Shown in pieces: positions 1 to 5,883 of a stretch of 12,471 nt of DNA; the stretch's first letter is position 1; each line of letters opens with the position of its first letter. The notes below the pieces were generated by a model. The model saw only the letters and a program-made list of their open reading frames with translations, had not been told where the DNA came from and did no database searches. The position numbers were made by a program, and so were the translations under genes. Source of the stretch: DATAAM01 sp036260075. GTDB lineage: Bacteria; Actinomycetota; Acidimicrobiia; Acidimicrobiales; JAHWLA01. Where the stretch lies: NCBI GenBank assembly GCA_036260075.1, contig DATAAM010000098.1, positions 1 to 12,471 of the forward strand, read 5' to 3'.

Positions 1-434
1 CGCTGCTGCTCGCCCCCGGACAGCTCGCCGGGCAGGTTGTCGAGCTTCTTCGACAGCCCCACCAGGTCGAGGATCTGCGGCACCTGGGACGTGATCACGT
101 GCCGAGGGCGGCCGATGACCTCGAGGGCGAACGCCACGTTCTCGTACACCGTCTTGTTGGGCAGCAGCTTGAAGTCCTGGTAGACGCAGCCGATGTTGCG
201 GCGCAGGTAGGGGACCTTCCAGTGGCTCAGCTCGCCGATGTCCTTGCCCGCCACCCAGATGCGGCCCGCGTCGGGCGCCTCCTCCTTGGTGAGAAGGCGG
301 AGGAAGGTGGACTTGCCCGACCCCGACGGCCCCACCAGGAAGACGAACTCGCCCTTCTGGATGTCGACGGAGCAGTCTCGGAGCGCGACGGTCGTGCCCT
401 TGTAGGACTTGGTGACATGTTCCAGACGGATCAT
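1..434 (-). CDS. ftsE: Cell division ATP-binding protein FtsE (C-terminal part beyond the left edge)
   Basis: ATPase subunit of the FtsEX complex, which sits on the cytoplasmic side of the membrane at the division site and drives peptidoglycan hydrolase activation. The 144 visible codons start at an ATG (434) as MIRLEHVTKSYKG. They carry Walker A GPSGSGKS (residues 35-42), the Q-loop in VYQDFKLLPNKTVYENVAFA (Q86) and the ABC signature LSGGEQQ (138-144). The QDFKLLP...TVYENVAFALEV stretch is characteristic of FtsE rather than of a generic ABC ATPase. Walker B and the H-loop lie outside the window, and ftsX would be expected next. The start is 36 nt downstream of a membrane protein gene on the same strand. 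prfB, its usual neighbour, is separated from it by a three-gene PadR cassette. No strong ribosome binding site is visible; TAGCCT at 452-447 could be a weak -10. Confidence 0.95.
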   Translation of the reverse strand, partial: MIRLEHVTKSYKGTTVALRDCSVDIQKGEFVFLVGPSGSGKSTFLRLLTKEEAPDAGRIWVAGKDIGELSHWKVPYLRRNIGCVYQDFKLLPNKTVYENVAFALEVIGRPRHVITSQVPQILDLVGLSKKLDNLPGELSGGEQQ

Positions 435-454
435 GGGATCACGTCCAGGCTAGT

Positions 455-476
455 CGCTGAGGTGGCGAGCTCAGCG
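455..476. other. Small inverted repeat over the stop codon of the PadR-cassette membrane gene
   Basis: CGCTGAG (455-461) and CTCAGCG (470-476) are perfect complements around an 8-nt loop, spanning the stop codon at 471-473. It could be a weak terminator-like hairpin between the cassette and ftsE. No T-run follows, so readthrough into ftsE is possible. Confidence 0.35.
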
Positions 477-932
477 GAGGGTGAGCCGCCGGAGCGACGC
501 CTGCGCCACGGTCACGGCCACCAGGATCCCGACGGCCATGGCCAGGAGCCGGAGGAAGGCGAAGTCTGCGAAGCCGCCCGCCACGAACCGCCACGTCCAC
601 ACGGCGCAGGCCGCCGCTGCGTAGCGGGGGTCGAACCAGCCGAGGGCGACCAGGGCCACCGGGACGGCGACGGCCACAGGCAGCGGAGCCGAGGCCAGCG
701 CGGCCGCCAGGGCAAGGCCGAGCAGGGCGCCGCGCACGAGCAGGCGCGGCGTGCGCCGGGCCCGCAGCCGCAGCCACAGGGCGAGGAGGCTGCCCACCTC
801 GGCGACCCGTGCGAGAGCGCCTGCGGAGGCGGCGGCTTCGCGCGTGGTGGCCACCACGTCGTGGCGGCGGTCGTCGTCGAAGCCGGGCAGCCGCTCGGCC
901 ACGAACACGAGGGCGGCGTCGAGCGGGCTCAC
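471..932 (-). CDS. Membrane protein of unknown function, third gene of the PadR cassette
   Basis: A 153-residue protein that I cannot assign to a named family. The N-terminal half (about 1-60) is soluble, charged and predicted helical: MSPLDAALVFVAERLPGF, then a DDDRRHDVV patch. The second half has about three to four hydrophobic segments, roughly 66-97, 103-118 and 125-147, so it is probably an inner-membrane protein with a cytoplasmic N-terminal helical domain. The start is GTG at 932, inside a 4-base GTGA overlap with the stop of the PadR gene (929-931), which implies translational coupling. PadR regulators are often followed by an integral membrane protein whose level they control. Its presence here is consistent with that, but the function is not inferable. 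Confidence 0.75.
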   Translation of the reverse strand: MSPLDAALVFVAERLPGFDDDRRHDVVATTREAAASAGALARVAEVGSLLALWLRLRARRTPRLLVRGALLGLALAAALASAPLPVAVAVPVALVALGWFDPRYAAAACAVWTWRFVAGGFADFAFLRLLAMAVGILVAVTVAQASLRRLTLR

Positions 933-1249
933 GCCTCGGCCGGGCGCAGCTTCGACCGGGCCGCCCCCAGGTTGGCTTCCATGCGACGGACCTCGGCGTC
1001 GAGCAGGGCGCGGCCCGCTCGGGTGAGGCGGTAGCGGCGGCGGGTGGGCCCCTCCCCCGCCTCCTCGCCCTCGAAGGAGATGTGGGCCTCGGCTTCGAGG
1101 CGCTCGAGCGCGCCGTAGAGCGTGCCCGCCCGCAGGCGCACCCGCCCGTCGGACAGCGCGGCCACCTCCTTGATGATCCCGTAGCCGTGAAGCGGGCCGG
1201 AGGCCAGCGCCACGAGGATGAGGAAGGTGGGCTCGCGCAGGGCCGTCAC
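929..1249 (-). CDS. PadR-family transcriptional regulator
   Basis: A 106-residue winged-helix DNA-binding protein of the short PadR type. It opens with LREPTFLILVALASGPLHGYGIIKEV, the typical PadR helix 1-2 signature (LxxLxxGPxHGYxI). This is followed by the recognition region RLRAGTLYGALERLEAEAHI (residues 39-58) and the wing RRRYRLTRAGRALLDAEV (70-87). A short C-terminal helix (about 85-100) probably mediates dimerisation. The start is GTG at 1249, in a GTGA overlap with the upstream membrane gene; its own stop overlaps the downstream gene in the same way. The regulator is therefore co-transcribed with two membrane proteins. It most likely represses their common promoter through the inverted repeat at 1666-1684. 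The ligand is unknown. Family assignment is firm; the autoregulation is inference. Confidence 0.93.
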   Translation of the reverse strand: MTALREPTFLILVALASGPLHGYGIIKEVAALSDGRVRLRAGTLYGALERLEAEAHISFEGEEAGEGPTRRRYRLTRAGRALLDAEVRRMEANLGAARSKLRPAEA

Positions 1250-1656
1250 GCGGGGGCGACCGCCGTTGCCGCTCGCGCCTCGCGCGCCCGCACGACGACG
1301 AGCACGGATACGGCCCAGATGGCGAGCACGCCCGCCCACTGGAGCACGTCGGCCGAGCCCTCGCCCCAGTAGGGCTCGGTGCGCTCGGACGCCCACGGCA
1401 GGCCGTGGACGACGAGGAAGCCGACGGACACCAGCACGGCCGTGACGATCGAGAGGGTGGGCGCCCACGACTTCGCCCGGCGCACTCCCCACAACGCCAG
1501 CAGAGCGCCGCCGATGCCCAGCCACGCCTCGGGTGCCACCAGCGAGGCGAGGCCGGAGGTGTCGTCCTCGGTGCGCAGCTCGTCGAGCAGGTGCAGTGCC
1601 TGGAGGACCGCCAATGCCCCCAATGCGACCGCCAGTCGTCGCATCCGTTCGGTCAT
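1246..1656 (-). CDS. Small four-helix membrane protein, first gene of the PadR cassette
   Basis: A 136-residue integral membrane protein of unknown function. Hydrophobic segments lie at about 7-25, 40-58, 66-86 and 105-123. The first loop is acidic (DELRTEDD, residues 25-32) and the third loop is aromatic and acidic (ERTEPYWGEGSADV). I chose the ATG at 1656 (MTERMRRLAV), not an upstream TTG at 1692. The TTG lies in the presumed -35 box, and the ATG is exactly where transcription should start, seven bases after a TATAGT -10. The message therefore appears leaderless, and no Shine-Dalgarno sequence precedes the ATG. The gene ends in a GTGA overlap with the PadR gene. It may be the cassette's regulated cargo, for example in an envelope stress or drug response, but this is not demonstrated. 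Confidence 0.8.
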   Translation of the reverse strand: MTERMRRLAVALGALAVLQALHLLDELRTEDDTSGLASLVAPEAWLGIGGALLALWGVRRAKSWAPTLSIVTAVLVSVGFLVVHGLPWASERTEPYWGEGSADVLQWAGVLAIWAVSVLVVVRAREARAATAVAPA

Positions 1657-1692
1657 GCCGACGACTATATCGGCATCCGATATACACGGCAA
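1656..1692 (-). promoter_or_regulatory. Leaderless promoter of the PadR cassette
   Basis: Read on the minus strand: -35 TTGCCG (1692-1687), a 17-nt spacer (1686-1670), -10 TATAGT (1669-1664), then CGTCGGC and the ATG at 1656. Spacing and sequence fit a housekeeping sigma-70-type promoter with transcription beginning at or next to the A of ATG. Leaderless mRNAs are common in actinobacteria. Confidence 0.7.
1666..1684. promoter_or_regulatory. Perfect inverted repeat, candidate PadR operator
   Basis: TATATCGG-CAT-CCGATATA is a perfect 8+3+8 inverted repeat in a GC-rich background. It fills the 3' part of the promoter spacer and four of the six -10 bases. A dimeric repressor bound here would block RNA polymerase. 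The neighbouring PadR product is the natural candidate. Confidence 0.7.
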
Positions 1693-1705
1693 CCGACTTC
1701 CCGGC

Positions 1706-1753
1706 TTCTGGGGGAGGAAACCCGGCGCATGCGCCGGGTTTCCTCCCCCAGAA
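1706..1753. terminator. Perfect 48-bp palindrome after prfB, probable terminator
   Basis: The 24 bases 1706-1729 are the exact reverse complement of 1730-1753, with no unpaired centre (central core GGCGCATGCGCC). It begins 3 nt after the prfB stop and ends 14 nt before the -35 of the PadR cassette, so it insulates the two units. The inner GC stem is flanked by AAA/TTT and then GGAGG/CCTCC, so it could terminate in either direction. There is no long T-run. Its perfection suggests a dispersed palindromic element. Confidence 0.65.
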
Positions 1754-1755
1754 CG

Positions 1756-2859
1756 CTAGGAGGCGGTGCGGCGCCAGCGGAGGTAGGCCTCCATGAACTC
1801 GTCGAGGTCGCCGTCGATCACGGCCTGCACGTTGCCCGTCTCGTGCTCGGTGCGCAGGTCCTTCACCAGCTGGTAGGGCGCCTGCACGTAGGACCGGATC
1901 TGCGTGCCCCACGACGCCTGCGTGGTCGGCCCGCTGATCTCCTCGAGCTGCTTGCGCCGCTCCTCCCGCTGCCGCTCGGCCAGCTTGGCGGCCAGCACCT
2001 GCATGGCCCGGGCCTTGTTCTGCATCTGGCTGCGCTCGTTTTGGCACGACACGACGATGCCGGTGGGCAGGTGGGTGATGCGCACGGCCGAGTCGGTGAC
2101 GTTCACGTGCTGGCCGCCTGCCCCCGAGGACCGGTAGGTGTCGATGCGCAGGTCCTTCTCCTCGATGTCGACCTCGTCGGAGAGGTCTTCGAGGAACGGG
2201 ACCACCTCCAGGGAGGCGAAGCTCGTGTGCCGGCGCGACTGGGCGTCGAACGGCGAGATGCGCACCAGCCGGTGGGTGCCCTGCTCCGCGCTCAGCAGGC
2301 CGTAGGCGTAGCGGCCCTTCACGATGAACGTAGCCGACAGGATGCCAGCCTCCTGCCCGGGCGAGACGTCGTCGAGCTCGAAGTCGAAGCCGCGGCGCTC
2401 GGCCCAGCGCTGGTACATGCGCAGCATCATCTCGGCCCAGTCCTGCGAGTCGGTCCCGCCCGCGCCCGCATGGACCTCGCAGACAGCGTCGTGCTCGTCG
2501 TACTCGCCGCTGAACAGGCTGCGCATCTCGAGCGCGTCGAGCTCGCCGGTCAGCCCGTCGACGGCCGCCGCGATCTCGGGCTCCTGCGAGGCGTCGCTCT
2601 CCTCGGTCGCCAGCTCGGCCAACGTCTCGGCATCGCTGAGGTCGCCGGCCAGGCGCGTGAGGAGGTGGACGTCCTCCTTGACCCGGTTGAACTCGGTGGA
2701 GACGCGGCGGCCTTCGTCGGGGTCGTCCCACAGGTCGGGGCGGCCGATCTCGGCCTCCAGCTCGGCCAGCCGCTTCTGCTTGCCTTCGAGGTCGAGGTAG
2801 CGCTCCGCCTCCTCGAGCCTGCGTCGGAGCGCGCGGAAGTCGTCGGTGAAGTCGCGCAC
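1756..2859 (-). CDS. prfB: Peptide chain release factor 2
   Basis: Class I release factor recognising UAA/UGA stop codons on the ribosome and triggering peptidyl-tRNA hydrolysis. The 367 residues contain the RF2 tripeptide anticodon SPF (202-204, in RLVRISPFDAQSRRHTSF) and the catalytic GGQ loop (248-250, in SSGAGGQHVNVTDSAVRITH). A helical N-terminal domain (about 1-110) and an RF2-type C-terminus ending near residue 367 complete it. The start is GTG at 2859 with only a weak upstream purine stretch. The region equivalent to the E. coli frameshift site reads ERYLDLEGKQKRL in one continuous frame with no in-frame TGA, so the autoregulatory frameshift is absent. It lies 99 nt downstream of secA on the same strand, the order found in many Gram-positives. 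A 48-bp palindrome follows its stop. Confidence 0.97.
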   Translation of the reverse strand: MRDFTDDFRALRRRLEEAERYLDLEGKQKRLAELEAEIGRPDLWDDPDEGRRVSTEFNRVKEDVHLLTRLAGDLSDAETLAELATEESDASQEPEIAAAVDGLTGELDALEMRSLFSGEYDEHDAVCEVHAGAGGTDSQDWAEMMLRMYQRWAERRGFDFELDDVSPGQEAGILSATFIVKGRYAYGLLSAEQGTHRLVRISPFDAQSRRHTSFASLEVVPFLEDLSDEVDIEEKDLRIDTYRSSGAGGQHVNVTDSAVRITHLPTGIVVSCQNERSQMQNKARAMQVLAAKLAERQREERRKQLEEISGPTTQASWGTQIRSYVQAPYQLVKDLRTEHETGNVQAVIDGDLDEFMEAYLRWRRTAS

Positions 2860-2881
2860 CTCAGAAACCGGACAGCGCGGA

Positions 2882-2910
2882 GGGCCGATCCGGCTTTGCC
2901 GTGTCGGCCC
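2882..2910. other. Stem-loop in the secA-prfB gap, prfB-proximal
   Basis: GGGCCGA (2882-2888) pairs with TCGGCCC (2904-2910). Inside, CGGC (2891-2894) pairs with GCCG (2898-2901) across a TTT loop, and a symmetrical 2x2 mismatch separates the two stems. It has no T-run. It may be a structured prfB leader, an mRNA-stability element or part of a dispersed repeat. Confidence 0.5.
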
Positions 2911-2925
2911 GGAGCACGATCAGGC

Positions 2926-2954
2926 TCGCCGAGCAAGCTCTGCTTGCGAGGCGA
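2926..2954. other. Stem-loop in the secA-prfB gap, secA-proximal
   Basis: TCGCC (2926-2930) pairs with GGCGA (2950-2954). GCAAGC (2933-2938) pairs with GCTTGC (2942-2947) across a TCT loop, again with a symmetrical 2x2 internal mismatch. It lies 4 nt after the secA stop (minus-strand order), where a terminator or processing hairpin would sit, but no T-run follows. Confidence 0.5.
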
Positions 2955-2958
2955 AACA

Positions 2959-5673
2959 TCACCGGCCGTGACAGACCTTGAACTTCTTGCCGCTGCCGCA
3001 CCAGCACGGCTCGTTGCGGCCGAGCTTCTCGTGCTCGCTCTTCATCACCGGCTGCTGGGGGGCGGCGTCGACCATGGCGGGCGCCTGTTGGCCCTCGTCC
3101 GCGGGCTGGGCCAGGGCCGCCTGCTGCACGGCGCCGCTGCCCTGCACCGGGTCTTCCGCCGCCGCGTAGCTGGCCTGGCTGAGGTCGGGCTCGCGGGGCT
3201 GGTCGACCAGGACCTCCACATGGAGGACGTACTTGAGGTAGTCGTCCTCGATGGCGTCCATCATGCGGCCGAACATGTCGAAGCCCTCGCGCTGCCAGGC
3301 CACCAACGGGTCCTGCTGGCCCATGGCCCGCAGGTTGATGCCCTCCCGCAGGTAGTCCATCTCGGCCAGGTGCTCCCGCCACTTCTGGTCGATGATGTTG
3401 AGCATCACCTCGCGCTCGAGCTGCCGCATCGTGTCGGCACCGCCGGGCAACGACTGCTCCCGCTGCTCGTAGTAGGCCACGGCCTCGGCGAAGAGGCCCT
3501 CGGTGATCTGCTCGGGCGTGGCCGCCTGCTTCAGCTCGTCGGCGGCGAACTTCGTGGGGTAGTAGGCGTTGACCTCGGCGAGGAGGCCGTCGACGTCCCA
3601 CTCCTCGACGTAGCCCTGGCAGTAGAGGTCGACGAGGCCGTCGAGGGCGGCGTCGAGGAGCTCCACCGTTCGCTCCCGGAGATCCTCGCCGTCGATGATC
3701 TGCATGCGCCGGGCGTAGATCACCTTGCGCTGCTCGTTCATCACCTCGTCGTACTTCAGGACGTCCTTGCGGATCTCGGCGTTGCGCTGCTCCACGGTGG
3801 TCTGCGCCCGCTCGATCGCCTTGCTGACCATCTTCGCCTCGATGGGCATGTCGTCGTCGAGCGTCTTGGCCATCACCCACTGCATGGCGCCGGTGGCGAA
3901 CAGGCGCATGAGCTCGTCTTCGAGCGAGAGGTAGAACCGACTCTCGCCCGGGTCGCCCTGACGACCGGAGCGGCCCCGCAGCTGGTTGTCGATGCGCCGG
4001 CTCTCGTGCCGCTCGGACCCGAGCACGTAGAGGCCGCCCAGCTCGCGCACCCGCTCGCCCTCGGCCCGACACTGCTCCTCGAACTTGGCCAGCAGCTCGC
4101 GGTAGCGGGTCTCGCCCTCGGGCGTGGCGCGGTCGACGCCCTGGGCCTGCGCCTCCTGCTGGGCCAAGCCCTCGGGGTTGCCGCCGAGCAGGATGTCGAC
4201 GCCTCGCCCTGCCATGTTGGTGGCGACGGTGATGGCGTGCAGCCGCCCGGCCTGGGCCACGATCAACGCCTCACGGGCGTGCTGCTTGGCGTTGAGGACC
4301 GAGTGCGGGATGCCGCGCTTGTCGAGGAGGCGCGACAGGTGCTCGGAGCGCTCCACCGATGCGGTACCCACGAGCACCGGCTGTCCCGTCTCGTAGCGGC
4401 CCACCAGGTCGTCGGCCACCGCCCGGAACTTGGCCTCTTCCGTGCGGTACACGAGGTCCGGGTGGTCGTTGCGGACCATCGGCCGGTGGGTGGGGATCGG
4501 GACCACCGGCAGGTTGTAGGTGTTGGCGAACTCGGACGCCTCGGTCTCGGCCGTGCCGGTCATGCCCGCCAACTTCTCGTACATGCGGAAGTAGTTCTGC
4601 AGGGTGACGGTGGCCCAGGTGTGGTTCTCCTCCTTGATCCGCACCCGCTCCTTGGCCTCGACGGCCTGGTGGAGGCCGTCGGACCAGCGCCGGCCCTCCA
4701 GGATGCGGCCGGTGAACTCGTCGACGATCTTCACCTCGCCGTCCTGGACGATGTAGTCCTTGTCGCGCTTGTACAGCTCCTTGGCTCGCAGCGCCTGGCC
4801 CAGCTGGTGCACGTAGTTGACGGACACCTGGTCGTACATGTTCTCGACGTTGAGCTGGCGCTCGACCTTCTCGATGCCCTCCTCGGTGGGCACCACCGTG
4901 CGCTTCTCCTCGTCGACCTCGTAGTCGACGTCGCGCTGGAGCATGCGGACGATCCCTGCGAACTGGTAGTAGAGCTTGGCCGACTCGGCCGCCGGCCCGC
5001 TGATGATCAGCGGGGTGCGCGCTTCGTCGATGAGGATGGAGTCGACCTCGTCGACGATGCCGTACACGTGGTCGCGCTGCACCATGTGGTCGCGCGACTT
5101 GGCCATGTTGTCGCGGAGGTAGTCGAAGCCGAACTCGGTGTTGGTGCCGTAGGTGACGTCGCAGCGGTAGGCGTCGCGCTTGGCCTCGAAGTCGTTGACG
5201 TCGGGCACCACGAGGCCGACGGTGAGGCCCAGCCAGCGGTGGATGCGGCCCATCCACTCGGCGTCGCGCCGGGCCAGGTAGTCGTTGACGGTGACGACGT
5301 GCACGCCCCGACCGGTGAGGCCGTTGAGGTACACGGGCAGGGTGGACACGAGCGTCTTGCCCTCGCCGGTCTTCATCTCCGCGATCCAGCCGAAGTGGAG
5401 GGCGGCGCCGCCCATCATCTGCACGTCGTAGTGCCGCTGGCCGATCACCCGCTTGGCCGCCTCGCGCACCACGGCGAACGCCTCGATCAGCAGCTCGTTG
5501 AGGTCCTCGCCGTTGGCGAGGCGCTCCCGGAACTCGACGGTCTTGTGCTTGAGCGCGTCGTCGGAGAGCGCCTGCATCTCGGGCTCGATGGCGTTGATGT
5601 CGGGGACGATCTCCGCCAGGCGCTTGACCTTCCGGCCCTCGCCCGCACGCAGGATCTTGCTCAGAACGCTCAT
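2959..5673 (-). CDS. secA: Preprotein translocase ATPase SecA
   Basis: ATP-driven motor that pushes unfolded preproteins through the SecYEG channel. The 904-residue length is normal for a housekeeping SecA1. Visible motifs are Walker A MKTGEGKT (100-107), Walker B IVDEVDSILIDEART (about 206-220), NBD2 motifs TNMAGRGVDILLGGNPEG and LRGRSGRQGDPGESRFYLS, and the helical scaffold region QRNAEIRKDVLKYDEVMNEQ. The C-terminal zinc finger RNEPCWCGSGKKFKVCHGR (CxC-x8-CH), which contacts SecB or lipids in other species, ends the protein. The start is ATG at 5673, preceded by GGGGGCGAC as a weak ribosome binding site. Possible -10 boxes are TACCCT (5738-5733) and TAGCAT in the last 25 nt before the start. 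prfB follows after 99 nt. The gene upstream, a SIR2-like gene, is divergent. Confidence 0.98.
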   Translation of the reverse strand: MSVLSKILRAGEGRKVKRLAEIVPDINAIEPEMQALSDDALKHKTVEFRERLANGEDLNELLIEAFAVVREAAKRVIGQRHYDVQMMGGAALHFGWIAEMKTGEGKTLVSTLPVYLNGLTGRGVHVVTVNDYLARRDAEWMGRIHRWLGLTVGLVVPDVNDFEAKRDAYRCDVTYGTNTEFGFDYLRDNMAKSRDHMVQRDHVYGIVDEVDSILIDEARTPLIISGPAAESAKLYYQFAGIVRMLQRDVDYEVDEEKRTVVPTEEGIEKVERQLNVENMYDQVSVNYVHQLGQALRAKELYKRDKDYIVQDGEVKIVDEFTGRILEGRRWSDGLHQAVEAKERVRIKEENHTWATVTLQNYFRMYEKLAGMTGTAETEASEFANTYNLPVVPIPTHRPMVRNDHPDLVYRTEEAKFRAVADDLVGRYETGQPVLVGTASVERSEHLSRLLDKRGIPHSVLNAKQHAREALIVAQAGRLHAITVATNMAGRGVDILLGGNPEGLAQQEAQAQGVDRATPEGETRYRELLAKFEEQCRAEGERVRELGGLYVLGSERHESRRIDNQLRGRSGRQGDPGESRFYLSLEDELMRLFATGAMQWVMAKTLDDDMPIEAKMVSKAIERAQTTVEQRNAEIRKDVLKYDEVMNEQRKVIYARRMQIIDGEDLRERTVELLDAALDGLVDLYCQGYVEEWDVDGLLAEVNAYYPTKFAADELKQAATPEQITEGLFAEAVAYYEQREQSLPGGADTMRQLEREVMLNIIDQKWREHLAEMDYLREGINLRAMGQQDPLVAWQREGFDMFGRMMDAIEDDYLKYVLHVEVLVDQPREPDLSQASYAAAEDPVQGSGAVQQAALAQPADEGQQAPAMVDAAPQQPVMKSEHEKLGRNEPCWCGSGKKFKVCHGR

Positions 5674-5704
5674 GTCGCCCCCATGCTACCGGTGCCCCCC
5701 TGGC

Positions 5705-5724
5705 GCCCGGTCGGGCGACCGGGC
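5705..5724. promoter_or_regulatory. Inverted repeat in the secA 5' region
   Basis: GCCCGGTCG (5705-5713) and CGACCGGGC (5716-5724) form a 9-bp perfect stem around GG. If transcription starts just after the -10-like TACCCT (5738-5733, minus strand), this hairpin forms the very 5' end of the secA mRNA. It could instead be an operator. The role is inferred. Confidence 0.4.
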
Positions 5725-5801
5725 ATCGGGTCAGGGTAGCGGGCGGGCTGCTGTACGGGCACCGGGGAGGACGACTCGCCCGAGGTCCCGGTCACCCGGC
5801 A

Positions 5802-5823
5802 CGCTGCCGCACATCGGGCAGCG
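5802..5823. other. Inverted repeat between the divergent secA and SIR2 genes
   Basis: CGCTGCC (5802-5808) and GGCAGCG (5817-5823) are perfect complements with an 8-nt loop. It sits in the roughly 200-nt divergent intergenic stretch, just left of a longer repeat. No coding sequence is supported there. Confidence 0.35.
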
Positions 5824-5826
5824 CAG

Positions 5827-5869
5827 CCGGAGGCGGAATGGCCCGTTGAGCGGCCGATTCCGCCTCCGG
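5827..5869. promoter_or_regulatory. Inverted repeat with 13-bp arms enclosing the SIR2-gene -35 region
   Basis: CCGGAGGCGGAAT (5827-5839) and ATTCCGCCTCCGG (5857-5869) are perfect complements around a 17-nt loop that itself contains GGCC...GGCC. A -35-like TTGAGC lies in the loop at 5846-5851. The repeat ends 5 nt before the first possible start codon. It could be an operator, a terminator against readthrough, or an insertion-boundary scar. Confidence 0.55.
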
Positions 5870-5883
5870 GTACCGTGCGCCTC
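5846..5883 (+). promoter_or_regulatory. Candidate leaderless promoter of the SIR2-like gene
   Basis: TTGAGC (5846-5851) is followed after 19 nt by TACCGT (5871-5876). Seven bases later comes an in-frame GTG at 5884, the geometry of a leaderless start. There is no Shine-Dalgarno sequence before either candidate start. The 19-nt spacer is longer than ideal, so this is only plausible. Confidence 0.35.

Noticed and set aside
929..2731. 600-codon minus frame running through PadR into prfB
   Set aside because: Only the last 106 residues look like a protein (PadR). The rest is arginine/proline-rich shadow of prfB in another frame and crosses the palindrome at 1706-1753.
1405..5739. 1444-codon plus-strand open frame opposite prfB and secA
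   Set aside because: It is antisense to two genes with full catalytic motifs. Its translation is low-complexity L/V/D/H/A-rich, as expected from the complement of high-GC codons.
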